Positions 35,813 to 45,370 of a stretch of DNA of 64,000 nt are shown one piece after another. Numbering within the stretch: position 1 is the first letter of the stretch; the number at the start of each line of letters is the position of its first letter. The notes beneath the pieces were generated by a model that did no database searches, was not told the origin of the DNA, and saw only the letters and a program-made list of their open reading frames with translations. Position numbers and translations under genes: made by a program. Source of the DNA: Chitinophaga pinensis (lineage in GTDB: Bacteria > Bacteroidota > Bacteroidia > UKL13-3); NCBI GenBank assembly GCA_945861965.1, contig CAMAWM010000006.1:1-64000 (forward strand). The letters are read 5' to 3'.

Positions 35813-36952
35813 ATGAATTTTGAACTAAGCGAAGAGCATTTAAATGTTCAGCAAGCAGCTAGAGATTTTGCGCAAACAGAATTATTGCCAGGCGTTATTG
35901 AACGCGATGAGCACCAAAAATTTCCAATGGAACAAGTTAAAAAACTTGGCGAACTTGGATTTTTAGGAATGATGGTTGACCCAAAATACGGTGGAAGCGG
36001 AATGGATACCATAAGCTATGTATTGGCTATGGAAGAACTTTCAAAAGTAGATGCATCAACTTCAGTTGTGGTTTCAGTAAACAATTCATTGGTTTGTTGG
36101 GGACTTGAAACTTTTGCAAACGAGGAACAGAAGCAAAAATATTTAGTGCCAATGGCTAGCGGAAAATGTTGGGGAGCATTTCTTTTATCCGAGCCAGAAG
36201 CAGGAAGCGATGCTACTTCACAAAGAACATTGGCCGAAGACAAAGGAGATTATTACTTGTTGAATGGAACAAAAAATTGGATTACAAACGGAAGCACTGC
36301 TGAATATTATTTGGTAATGGCACAAACCGATGTAGCAAAAGGTCACAAAGGAATTAACGCTTTAATAGTTGAAAAAAACTGGGAAGGCGTAACCATTGGA
36401 AATAAAGAAAATAAACTTGGAATAAGAGGAAGCGATACACATTCTGTTATGTTTCAGGATGTAAAAGTACCCAAAGCAAACCGAATAGGCGAAGAGGGTT
36501 TTGGGTTTAAATTTGCAATGAAAACATTGGCCGGAGGAAGAATAGGAATTGCTTCTCAAGCATTGGGAATTGCAAGTGGCGCTTATGAGTTGGCATTAAA
36601 ATATTCAAAACAACGCAAAGCTTTTGGAAAAGAAATAATGCATCACCAAGCTATACAATTTAAATTAGCCGATATGGCAACACAAATTGAAGCCGCACGA
36701 TTGCTTTGTTTGAAAGCTGCATTTTTAAAAGACCAACACAAAGATTATGCATTGGCAAGTAGCATGGCAAAATTGTTTGCATCCGAAACTGCAATGTGGG
36801 TTTCGGTTGAAGCCGTTCAAATTCATGGCGGATATGGATATGTAAAAGAATACCATGTTGAACGATTGATGCGCGATGCTAAAATTACACAAATATATGA
36901 AGGCACAAGCGAGGTTCAGCGCATTGTAATATCAAGAGAAGTGTTGAAATAG
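35813..36952 (+). CDS. Acyl-CoA dehydrogenase (short-chain type)
   Basis: FAD enzyme of beta-oxidation or branched-chain amino acid breakdown, 379 residues. FAD/substrate segments: AFLLSEPEAGSDATS (about 121-135), NGTKNWITNG (about 150-159), GRIGIASQALGIASGAYE (about 241-258). The catalytic base Glu is in QIYEGTSEVQR near residue 363, the position used by short-chain (butyryl-CoA-like) enzymes. Substrate specificity is not fixed by these motifs. It is a single-gene unit with its own promoter and a strong bidirectional terminator. Confidence 0.95.
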   Translation: MNFELSEEHLNVQQAARDFAQTELLPGVIERDEHQKFPMEQVKKLGELGFLGMMVDPKYGGSGMDTISYVLAMEELSKVDASTSVVVSVNNSLVCWGLETFANEEQKQKYLVPMASGKCWGAFLLSEPEAGSDATSQRTLAEDKGDYYLLNGTKNWITNGSTAEYYLVMAQTDVAKGHKGINALIVEKNWEGVTIGNKENKLGIRGSDTHSVMFQDVKVPKANRIGEEGFGFKFAMKTLAGGRIGIASQALGIASGAYELALKYSKQRKAFGKEIMHHQAIQFKLADMATQIEAARLLCLKAAFLKDQHKDYALASSMAKLFASETAMWVSVEAVQIHGGYGYVKEYHVERLMRDAKITQIYEGTSEVQRIVISREVLK

Positions 36953-36970
36953 ATTCGAAAAAAATTACAA

Positions 36971-37004
36971 AAAAATGCGGATTAAATTTTTAATCCGCAT
37001 TTTT
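36971..37004. terminator. Bidirectional terminator between convergent genes
   Basis: A 14-16 bp stem (core TGCGGATTA / TAATCCGCA) with A-run before and T-run after, so it functions on both strands. It lies 18 bases after the acyl-CoA dehydrogenase stop and 16 bases after the stop of the DUF2723 gene on the other strand. Confidence 0.9.
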
Positions 37005-37020
37005 TTATTTTATAAATCGA

Positions 37021-40000
37021 TTATGTTCCAGGATTTAATTTGGTATAAACCGCCTCAAATTCTTTTTTCAAATCCTCCATTTTGTTTTGATTGGCTACAA
37101 ACAAACAGTATTGAATAATTTGAATGTTTTCATCCAATTCTTGTTGCACACCTTTTTGTTTTTTGCCTTTAAAGGTTCTGTAATATGCTGCTTTTCCTTC
37201 GCATTGTTTTACAATTTCTCTTAAAACATTTGACCCTTTTTCTTTGGCTCCAGCCATAAAGTATCCTTCGGCTAATCGCACTGAAAAGAAATCGTGTTGA
37301 ACATACTCGGCAGGCATCATTTTCACACAATGGTCAATTGCTTTAATTGCGCTGTCGGTTTTGCCTTCTTGCGATAATTTTTCAGCCAATCTGAAAAATA
37401 TATTGCGCATGTTTTTAGTTTGACGCAAAACTGTTTCGTCAAGATAAACTCCTGGTTTTTCAATATTTCCCCATTTGAATTTATTAACTAAATTTTCATA
37501 CAAAATAGTGCTGTTTACTCTTCCATAAACAGGATTGTTTGGATTAATTGGTGTTAAAATAGGAAGCAATCGATAGGTTAATCCTTCCAACTGAAAATAC
37601 GATTGCATATTAATGTATGCCTCTGTTCCTGTAGTAATAGCCCAATAAATTGGTCGAGTATTAATATTTGAAGCCAATACATCCAACACCACCAAATCTG
37701 CCTTTTGTAACATACGCGCTTCAATTTCCCATTTTATTGAATCTTGCATATAAATAGCATCCTCTGGTCTAACAACTCCGTTTTTTAAACATGCTTTTTT
37801 ATCTACAGGAATACAAAATCTTTTGGTTGGAAAGAACGAAGCTTTTTGTCCGCCTTGCAATGTAACTTTTGAATAAGGATCGTTGTCGTCACACATAAAT
37901 GTGATAATCTTCGATATATCGTAATAATCTGTTTTATTGATTCCGAATTTATCTAAAATCTCAGGCCCATCATAATACACAACATAATCGCGTGAACCTT
38001 GAACATATTTGTCTGATGTCATTGAAAACTGAATCGGTTTGCTTCTAAATGAAGGTCTTTTTAATCCATCAGCATACCAATCGGTATTGAGCAAACTCAA
38101 ATTGATTACTCGAATATCGCTTCGAATGTCTTCAACATTTTGAGCATACCAAAGTGGATACGTATCGTTGTCACCGTTTGTAAATAATATAGCGTCAGGC
38201 GCGCAACTGTTCAAATAATCTTCAGCAAAATCCACTGCAGTTTTACGATTTGAGCGATCGTGATCATCCCAATTTTGTTGGGCCATTAAAATAGGCGAAC
38301 CCAAACACGCAACACCGACTAAAACAGAGGCTGTTTTTCGGTTCATTCGTTTGCCCATAAAATCAGTAATTGCCAAAACCCCAAGCCCAATCCAAATCAT
38401 AAATGTTTGGTAAGAACCGACATACGCATAATCTCTTTCGCGAGGTTGCTGTGCAGGAAAATTAAGATAAAGAATAATAAATGCACCTGTAAATAAGAAA
38501 AGTGTGAGTACAACAATTGCATCTGCTTTTGCTTTTCTAAAATGATAGAAAAATCCTATCAACCCCAAAATTAATGGAATGGCAAAATAAGTATTGCGTG
38601 CTTTGTTATTTTTAATTGAATCTGGAATGTTTTTCTGTGGTCCAACAAGTAAATTGTCAATGAACGAAATTCCTGTAATCCAGTTTCCACTTACTTCGTC
38701 TCCGTAACCTTGTTGGTCGTTTTGCCTTCCTACAAAATTCCACATAAAATATCTAATGTACATAAAGCGCATTTGGTACGAAGCAAAAAAGTCAACGTTT
38801 TTCATAAATGAAATGCGTTTGGCATCTTTTGGAATATTTTCCCATCTTTGATACCACTCAACATAATCGGCTCTATCAGCCCACATACGAGGAAAAATTA
38901 CACAGTCTTTACTTGGATAAATGGCTTTTAATTTATCTCCTGCTTCTACATATTCTTTTCCTTGTTTTCGGTAATTCATACCGGTTTTTTCATAATCAAC
39001 TGGGCGAGAATAGTAATACTGCCCGTAAACCAATGGATTGTCGCCATATTGTTCTCTGTTTAAATACGAAAGCAACGAAAATGGTTGTTCAGGATCGTTC
39101 ATGTCCAAAGGCGGATTTGCCATTGATCGAATTACAACCATTGAATAACTTGAATATCCAATAACTATAAATGCAAACGAAAGAATAATTGTATTGATTA
39201 CTGATTTGGATAACGATGAAACAAACAATACATAATACAACACTCCGCTTACAACTAACCAAGCAACAATGCTTGACAAACCTGAATTGATAACCAAGGA
39301 ACTAACTACCATCAATAAATAGGTAATTACTGCAATTGCTAAACTGGTTTTTGAAAGCGAATGGGTATAATGAATTAACGCAGAAATTAAAGTAATAAGC
39401 AAGAAAACAAGAATGATAAATCCGAAATTAAAACTTAACCCTAACATGTTAACTGCAATGTAATCCAGTTTGGTAGCCAATGTTGGCAATCCAGGAATTA
39501 TACCAAACTGTACCGATCCGATGGCCAAAACAGCAACACCTGTTGCTTTTAAAAATCCCATACGACTGTAATCGAATTTCTTGAAATAATAAACGTAAAC
39601 GATAGCAGGAATAACCAACAAATTAAGTAAGTGAACTCCAATTGCTAAACCGATTAAATAGGCTATTAGAATTAACCATCTGTCTGAACCTTTTTCATTT
39701 GAAATGTTTTCCCATTTTAAAATACACCAAAATGTAAGCGTAGTAAAAAAACTTGACGATGCATATACTTCAGCTTCGACAGCCGAAAACCAAAAAGTGT
39801 CCGAGAAATTTAATGTAAGTGCACCAACTAATCCTGCTGCAAAAATAGAAAAACACTGAGTTGCAGTTGCTTCTTCTCCTTTTTTTACTACTATCTTTTT
39901 GGCAAGATGTGTAATTGTCCAAAAGAAAAACAAAACGCACAAGGCAGATGTTGTTCCTGAAACCATATTAACCCAAAAAGCAACTTGGCTTGTGTCGCTT

Positions 40001-40206
40001 CCGGCAAACATTGAAAAAATTCGTCCAATCATCAAAAACAATGGCGCGCCTGGAGGATGGCAAATTTGTAATCGATACGATGCGGAAATAAATTCGCCAC
40101 AATCCCAAAAACTAACTGATGGCTCTAAGGTAAGTGTATACGTAATTATTGAAACAATGAAAGTTAACCATCCGATAATGTTGTTGTACAAATTGTATTT
40201 ATTCAT
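37021..40206 (-). CDS. DUF2723 large integral membrane protein
   Basis: 1061 residues. The N-terminal ~650 residues hold many hydrophobic helices. The first loop has LTLEPSVSFWDCGEFISASY and HPPGAPLFLMIGR (residues ~25-62), resembling the acidic catalytic loop of GT-C glycosyltransferases such as protein O-mannosyltransferases; RERDYAYVGSY follows near 586. The C-terminal third is soluble and ends in a helical repeat region that looks TPR-like (~930-1050). The family is widespread in Bacteroidota; a role in protein or lipid glycosylation is inferred, not shown. It has its own promoter and terminator. Confidence 0.85.
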   Translation of the reverse strand: MNKYNLYNNIIGWLTFIVSIITYTLTLEPSVSFWDCGEFISASYRLQICHPPGAPLFLMIGRIFSMFAGSDTSQVAFWVNMVSGTTSALCVLFFFWTITHLAKKIVVKKGEEATATQCFSIFAAGLVGALTLNFSDTFWFSAVEAEVYASSSFFTTLTFWCILKWENISNEKGSDRWLILIAYLIGLAIGVHLLNLLVIPAIVYVYYFKKFDYSRMGFLKATGVAVLAIGSVQFGIIPGLPTLATKLDYIAVNMLGLSFNFGFIILVFLLITLISALIHYTHSLSKTSLAIAVITYLLMVVSSLVINSGLSSIVAWLVVSGVLYYVLFVSSLSKSVINTIILSFAFIVIGYSSYSMVVIRSMANPPLDMNDPEQPFSLLSYLNREQYGDNPLVYGQYYYSRPVDYEKTGMNYRKQGKEYVEAGDKLKAIYPSKDCVIFPRMWADRADYVEWYQRWENIPKDAKRISFMKNVDFFASYQMRFMYIRYFMWNFVGRQNDQQGYGDEVSGNWITGISFIDNLLVGPQKNIPDSIKNNKARNTYFAIPLILGLIGFFYHFRKAKADAIVVLTLFLFTGAFIILYLNFPAQQPRERDYAYVGSYQTFMIWIGLGVLAITDFMGKRMNRKTASVLVGVACLGSPILMAQQNWDDHDRSNRKTAVDFAEDYLNSCAPDAILFTNGDNDTYPLWYAQNVEDIRSDIRVINLSLLNTDWYADGLKRPSFRSKPIQFSMTSDKYVQGSRDYVVYYDGPEILDKFGINKTDYYDISKIITFMCDDNDPYSKVTLQGGQKASFFPTKRFCIPVDKKACLKNGVVRPEDAIYMQDSIKWEIEARMLQKADLVVLDVLASNINTRPIYWAITTGTEAYINMQSYFQLEGLTYRLLPILTPINPNNPVYGRVNSTILYENLVNKFKWGNIEKPGVYLDETVLRQTKNMRNIFFRLAEKLSQEGKTDSAIKAIDHCVKMMPAEYVQHDFFSVRLAEGYFMAGAKEKGSNVLREIVKQCEGKAAYYRTFKGKKQKGVQQELDENIQIIQYCLFVANQNKMEDLKKEFEAVYTKLNPGT

Positions 40207-40246
40207 CCTGATATTATTTGATTTCTTTAAAAAAAATTTAAGAAGG

Positions 40247-40277
40247 CAAACATAATAGAATTTGGGAAGCAGACAAT
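40247..40277 (-). promoter_or_regulatory. Promoter of the DUF2723 gene
   Basis: On the minus strand: ATTG (40277-40274), 19-base spacer, TATGTTTG (40254-40247), a full match to the -7 consensus. The start codon at 40206 is 40 bases downstream. Confidence 0.55.
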
Positions 40278-40325
40278 AGCTTCGAATGGATAATTTTTAA
40301 ATTTAAGGTGTTGAAAATTAAAGAA

Positions 40326-40562
40326 TCAAGAAACCGCGACTACGCTAGTAATTTCGGGAATTGCATTTTTTAAACCATTTTCAATTCCGGCTTTCATGGT
40401 AAGATGACTAATTTCGCAGCTACTGCAATTGCCAGTTAGTCTAAGCTGAACCTCCATTTCGTCTGTAACATTTACAAGTTCTACATCTCCGCCATCGGCT
40501 TGCAGAAAAGGGCGCATGCTGTTCAGAGCAATTTCAATTTTATTTCTTAAGTCTTGATCCAA
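40326..40562 (-). CDS. NifU-like C-terminal domain Fe-S scaffold protein
   Basis: A stand-alone Nfu-type domain (78 aa) that carries Fe-S clusters to client proteins. The CxxC motif is in TGNCSSCEISHLTMKAGIE (about 43-61), and MRPFLQADGGDVELV (about 16-30) is the family's first strand region. The start is TTG at 40562: the in-frame sequence upstream contains no ATG and an internal ATG at codon 16 would remove the first helix. The neighbouring gene is the Fe-S carrier ATPase Mrp, 75 bases upstream, a common pairing. Confidence 0.92.
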   Translation of the reverse strand: MDQDLRNKIEIALNSMRPFLQADGGDVELVNVTDEMEVQLRLTGNCSSCEISHLTMKAGIENGLKNAIPEITSVVAVS

Positions 40563-40637
40563 TTTATCTGATTGATTAATACAATTTACGAGTGCAAATT
40601 AAACAAAATAAGCAATTACTATTTTCTTTGATTCGTT

Positions 40638-41711
40638 TTAGTTTTTCTGAATTGCGTTTAAAATAGAAACCGATTGAGCCACATTTTCAGCCAGCTCAAA
40701 AAAAGCTTTTTGTACAGGCGTATTTTTTTCAAATACTGCTGGGGTTCCATTATCTCCTCCTTCTCGAATACTCATATAAATAGGAATTTGTCCTAGCAAT
40801 TTTAATTTCAATTCGTCTGCCATTCTTTGCCCTCCATTTTCACCAAAAATAAAATATTTTTTTCCTGGCAATTCATCAGCAACAAAATAAGCCATGTTTT
40901 CAACGATACCCAAGATAGGAACTTTTATCGGAGTCATGCTAAACATAGTTGCTGCTTTGTATGCATCGGCCAACGCTATGGCTTGCGGTGTGGTAACCAT
41001 CACAACTCCAGTTAAGGGTACAATCTGCAACATGGTTAAATGTATATCGCCAGTTCCGGGCGGCAAATCCAAAATTAAATAGTCCAATTCGCCCCAATCG
41101 CAATCGTTAATAAATTGTCGTAATGCGGATGAAACCATTGGTCCGCGCCAAACTACGGCTTGTTCTGGTTTTATTAAAAAACCGATTGACAAAAGTTTCA
41201 CACCATACTTTTCAATGGGTAGCATCAAAGATTTCCCATCAACATTTTTCATTTCGGGTTGCGCATTCATTTCGCCAAACATCATCGGAATGCTGGGCCC
41301 ATAAATATCTGCATCCAACAATCCTACTTTTGCGCCTTGCATGGCCAAAGCTAAAGCCAAATTGCTGGCAACTGATGATTTTCCAACACCACCTTTTCCA
41401 CTTGCAATAGCTATAATATTTTTAACATTTGGAAGAACTAATTTGTCCGATCGATTGCTGCTAACATTGGCTGTCATTTCAATTTTCACTGAAATATCTT
41501 TTGATATAAATTCATGAATTGCTTGTATGCAATCCTTCTCCATTTTTTCTTTCAATGGACAAGCAGGAGTTGTCAAAACAAGTTTGAATGAAATCAATTT
41601 TTCATCAAATTGTAAATCCTGAATCATGTTTAAAGTGACTAAATCTTTATGAAGGTCGGGCTCTTGTACTGTTGAAAGCGCTTTTAAAATATCGTCTTTT
41701 GTAAAATTCAT
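40638..41711 (-). CDS. Mrp/NBP35-type Fe-S carrier ATPase
   Basis: P-loop ATPase for Fe-S cluster transfer (ApbC/Mrp, 357 aa). The N-terminal MIP18-like domain (1-~85) contains TTPACPLKEKM. The deviant Walker A motif ASGKGGVGKSSVASNLA is at ~103-119, followed by GLLDADIYGPSIPMMFG and LDYLILDLPPGTGD. The CxxC of eukaryotic NBP35 is not obvious at the C-terminus. The gene precedes the NifU-like gene on the same strand, so the pair likely works together in Fe-S assembly. Confidence 0.93.
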   Translation of the reverse strand: MNFTKDDILKALSTVQEPDLHKDLVTLNMIQDLQFDEKLISFKLVLTTPACPLKEKMEKDCIQAIHEFISKDISVKIEMTANVSSNRSDKLVLPNVKNIIAIASGKGGVGKSSVASNLALALAMQGAKVGLLDADIYGPSIPMMFGEMNAQPEMKNVDGKSLMLPIEKYGVKLLSIGFLIKPEQAVVWRGPMVSSALRQFINDCDWGELDYLILDLPPGTGDIHLTMLQIVPLTGVVMVTTPQAIALADAYKAATMFSMTPIKVPILGIVENMAYFVADELPGKKYFIFGENGGQRMADELKLKLLGQIPIYMSIREGGDNGTPAVFEKNTPVQKAFFELAENVAQSVSILNAIQKN

Positions 41712-41795
41712 TTGGGTTGCGAATTTATGAAATAAAAAACAGCAGACGTGGTTTTTAAAATCAATAAAAACAAAATTAAACTATGAAAAAATAAT

Positions 41796-44645
41796 TTAAT
41801 GCGCCTCAAGCCAATTCTTTCCAACCCCAACATCTGCTTTTATTGGAACATTCAAATGCATTGCATTTTCCATTTCTTCAATTACTATTTTTTTCAGAAT
41901 TTCTATTTCGTCTTTGTGTGCATCAAAAAGCAATTCATCGTGAACCTGCAAAATCATTTTTGAATGAATGATTTCTGATTTTTGATTCTTGATTCGCTTA
42001 TGAATATTTATCATCGCAATTTTTATCATATCGGCCGCACTTCCTTGTATAGGCGCATTGATAGCGTTTCGCTCTGCAAATCCTCGTATCGTAAAATTGG
42101 CAGAATTAATGTCACGCAAATATCTTTTTCGACCTTTTAAAGTTTGCACATAACCGTGTTCTTTTGCAAAGTTAATTGTGGTATTCATGTATTCTTTTAT
42201 CCGTGGATACTGCTTCCAATATTCGTCAATTATAGCTCCTGCTTCTTTTCGTGGTATGCCTAAACTTTGGCTCAGCCCAAAAGCACTTTGTCCATAAATA
42301 ATTCCAAAATTTACTGCTTTGGCATTTCTTCTTTCGGCCGAAGTAACTTCTTCAATATTTTTTCCGTAAACTTTTGATGCGGTTGCAGTGTGAATATCCA
42401 AAGCTTGTTTGAAGGCATCAATCATGTTTTCTTCGTTTGCAATAGATGCTACAATTCGCAATTCAATTTGAGAATAATCCGCACTTAGCAAAACAAAATT
42501 TTCGTTCCGAGGAATAAATGCTTTTCGAATTTCTTTGCCTCTATCTGTACGAATTGGAATATTTTGCAGGTTTGGATTTATAGATGCAAGTCTGCCGGTC
42601 GCAGCTTCTGCTTGCTTAAAATTTGTATGAACTCTGCCGGTTATTTGGTTAATTTCTCGCGGCAATGCATCCACATAAGTTGATTTTAATTTTTGCAATT
42701 CGCGAATGTCCAAAATGCAGCGAACAATTTCGTGTTCGTTTAATTTTTGCAATACGTCTTCGCCCGTTTGATATTGTCCGGTTTTCGTTTTTTTGGCTTT
42801 TAGATCAAGTTTCAAGTGATCAAATAAAACTTCGCCCAATTGTTTTGGCGATGAAATATTAAACTCTAAACCACCCGAAAGTTCTTTTATTTTTTTGTCT
42901 TGTATTACAATTTCAATTTCTAATTCTTTTGAATAATCATTCAAAAATTCTTTATCAATTTTCACGCCCTCGCGTTCCATATCGTTCAACACATCAATCA
43001 ATGGAATTTCAATTTCATCAAACAATTCTTTTACTTCATGTTCAATCAAAAGTGGCGAAAGTTTTTTTGACAACTGATAAGTTATATCTGCATCTTCAGC
43101 AGCATATTCTTTGATTTTTTCCATGTCAACTTCACGCATATTCAATTGATTTTTTCCTCTTTTTCCAATCAATTCAGTAATTGAAACTGGCTGATAATTC
43201 AAATAAATTCCCGATAAGTAATCCATTCCATGACGCAAGTCTGGCTCTATCAAATAATGTGCAAGCATGGTATCAAACAATGGTCCGCTTAATGTCAATC
43301 CATAGTTTTTAAGTATGCCTAAATCGTATTTAATATTTTGTCCGATTTTGCAAATCGTATCGCTTTCAAAAATCACTTTAAATTTTTCTAAGGTCTTTTT
43401 TGCTTCATCAAAATTGGAGCTACACGGAATATAATATGCCTCATTTGCTTTGATCGAAAATGAAATTCCGACAATTTCAGCATGCATTTCAAGTCCAGTT
43501 GTTTCGGTATCAAAACACACTTCTTTTTGCTGAAGCAAATTTTGGATTAACTCGTTTTGTTTTTCTTCTGTGTCAACTAAAATATAATTATGCGTAGTGT
43601 TTGAAATGTTGTTATGAACGATTTCTGCTTGACTATTTGAAGTAGAAAGTTCAATGTTTGAATCTTGTGATCTTGGATTTGCATTTTGGTTGAACAAATC
43701 AAAAACTGTAGATGAGCTGGCTCTATCAACACTTGGAACATTTAAAATAGAAGTTTGAATCGCAGAGTTTGAATCGCCAAAAAGTCTTTTTGCCATTGTT
43801 TTAAATTCAAGTTCCGCAAAAAGTTTTTCACAAGCATCTTTGTCGGGTGATTCTAAGATCAATTTGTCTTCTTCAAATTCAATCGGGACATTCAAATCAA
43901 TAGTTGCCAATCTTTTTGAAAGAAAAGCTTGTTCTTTATTATTTTCTATATTTTCTTTTTGCTTTCCTTTTAGTTCGTGCGTGTGTTCATACAGACCTTC
44001 CATGCTTCCATATTTCTGCACCAAAAGCTTGGCGGTTTTTTCGCCAACACCTGGTATTCCTGGAATATTATCAACCGAATCGCCCCACATTCCCAAAATA
44101 TCAATTACTTGTTTTATGTCTGTTATTTCCCATTTTTTCAACACTTCGGGCACGCCCATAATTTCATATTCATTTCCAAGTCGTGCAGGTTTATAGATGA
44201 AAATATTTTCGCTAACCAACTGCCCAAAATCTTTATCCGGTGTCATCATAAAAACTTTGAAACCTTCTTTCTCAGCTTTTTTTGCCAAGGTTCCAATGAC
44301 GTCATCTGCCTCAAATCCTGGTCTAATTAATAAAGGAATTTTCAGCGCTTCGGTTAGTTGCATAATGTACGGCAAGGCAGACGAAATCCCTTCTGGCATT
44401 TCATCGCGGTGCGCTTTGTATGCTTCATATTCAATGTGTCTTGCTGTTGGTTCTGACGTATCAAAACTAACTCCAATATGTGTTGGTCTTTCTTTTTTTA
44501 AAATATCTAAAACCGTATTGGCATACCCAAAAATTGCGGAGGTATTGAACCCATAACTTGTGATTCGAGGATTTTTACTGAATGCAAAATATGCGCGATA
44601 AACAAGCGCCATTCCATCCAGCAGAAATAATTTTTTATCAGACAT
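41796..44645 (-). CDS. polA: DNA polymerase I
   Basis: Replication/repair polymerase, 949 residues from ATG 44645 (a TTG nine bases earlier is not needed). Three domains are complete: 5'-nuclease (~1-290, LDGMALVYRAYFAF, TPDKDFGQLV, GVGEKTAKLLVQKYGS), 3'-5' exonuclease (~345-530) with intact acids (CFDTETTGLE, GQNIKYDLGIL, YAAEDADITYQL), and polymerase (~560-949) with LLSADYSQIELR, RRNAKAVNFGIIYGQS and QVHDELLFD. Proofreading is therefore predicted active, unlike some family members. A Ser/Asn-rich linker (~300-345) separates the first two domains. Confidence 0.97.
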   Translation of the reverse strand: MSDKKLFLLDGMALVYRAYFAFSKNPRITSYGFNTSAIFGYANTVLDILKKERPTHIGVSFDTSEPTARHIEYEAYKAHRDEMPEGISSALPYIMQLTEALKIPLLIRPGFEADDVIGTLAKKAEKEGFKVFMMTPDKDFGQLVSENIFIYKPARLGNEYEIMGVPEVLKKWEITDIKQVIDILGMWGDSVDNIPGIPGVGEKTAKLLVQKYGSMEGLYEHTHELKGKQKENIENNKEQAFLSKRLATIDLNVPIEFEEDKLILESPDKDACEKLFAELEFKTMAKRLFGDSNSAIQTSILNVPSVDRASSSTVFDLFNQNANPRSQDSNIELSTSNSQAEIVHNNISNTTHNYILVDTEEKQNELIQNLLQQKEVCFDTETTGLEMHAEIVGISFSIKANEAYYIPCSSNFDEAKKTLEKFKVIFESDTICKIGQNIKYDLGILKNYGLTLSGPLFDTMLAHYLIEPDLRHGMDYLSGIYLNYQPVSITELIGKRGKNQLNMREVDMEKIKEYAAEDADITYQLSKKLSPLLIEHEVKELFDEIEIPLIDVLNDMEREGVKIDKEFLNDYSKELEIEIVIQDKKIKELSGGLEFNISSPKQLGEVLFDHLKLDLKAKKTKTGQYQTGEDVLQKLNEHEIVRCILDIRELQKLKSTYVDALPREINQITGRVHTNFKQAEAATGRLASINPNLQNIPIRTDRGKEIRKAFIPRNENFVLLSADYSQIELRIVASIANEENMIDAFKQALDIHTATASKVYGKNIEEVTSAERRNAKAVNFGIIYGQSAFGLSQSLGIPRKEAGAIIDEYWKQYPRIKEYMNTTINFAKEHGYVQTLKGRKRYLRDINSANFTIRGFAERNAINAPIQGSAADMIKIAMINIHKRIKNQKSEIIHSKMILQVHDELLFDAHKDEIEILKKIVIEEMENAMHLNVPIKADVGVGKNWLEAH

Positions 44646-44695
44646 AAGTGTCAAAAGTAAAGTATTTTTGCAACTCTTAATTCCAAAGTTTTTTA

Positions 44696-45370
44696 TTGAA
44701 AAATATATTCAAATTAGCAGCTCAAAAAATTAAATACTTAAGCAGTTTTTTGTTTGGCGATCTAATTGCAGTTTACGAAAGCAAATTGAATGGACGACTT
44801 GAATTGTGGCGATTGGAGGGGAAATTAATTTTGAATTCAAAAAACGCAAATCAATCTTTCGATAGTCTTCACAGGGTTTTTCAAAAAACTTTTCAAAAAA
44901 TAAATCTTCTTCTTCTTCAACCAAAAAATATTTTATTGATAGGGCTTGGCGCTGGAAGTGTGGTAGATATTTTAATAAATGAGCTTAAGTTGGATTGTAA
45001 AATTGACGCAATAGAACATGACGAAACAATGATTGAAATTGCTAAAAAACATTTTAACATTGATAAATTTTCCGATTTGAATATTATTGTTTCAGATGCT
45101 TATAAATATGTTTCGGTTTGCAACAAAATTTACGATTTGATTGTAGTTGATTTGTTTAAAGACGATCAAATAGAAGAGCGGTTTTTTGATGAATCATTCA
45201 ATCAAAATTTATTAAAATTAAGCACCAGCGGAAAAATTATTTTTAATACCATTCAACGGAACGAAATTCAAAAAATACAATTTGAAAATCTGAAGAAATT
45301 TTACATTTCAAATAATAAACTTTGTAACGAATTTATTTTAGAGGAAGAAAATAAAGTATTGGTAATTTAA
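44696..45370 (+). CDS. Spermidine synthase-like SAM-binding protein
   Basis: Predicted methyltransferase-fold protein of 224 residues in the polyamine-synthase-like group. The SAM motif NILLIGLGAGSVVDIL is at about 78-93, the acidic ribose-binding residue is in DAIEHDETMIEIAKKHF, and SDAYKYVSV plus YDLIVVDLFKDDQI follow. The aminopropyltransferase signature is weak, so an actual polyamine role is not supported. The start is TTG at 44696; there is no ATG before the fold. Its TAA overlaps the stop of the convergent amidophosphoribosyltransferase gene by four bases. Confidence 0.78.
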   Translation: MKNIFKLAAQKIKYLSSFLFGDLIAVYESKLNGRLELWRLEGKLILNSKNANQSFDSLHRVFQKTFQKINLLLLQPKNILLIGLGAGSVVDILINELKLDCKIDAIEHDETMIEIAKKHFNIDKFSDLNIIVSDAYKYVSVCNKIYDLIVVDLFKDDQIEERFFDESFNQNLLKLSTSGKIIFNTIQRNEIQKIQFENLKKFYISNNKLCNEFILEEENKVLVI

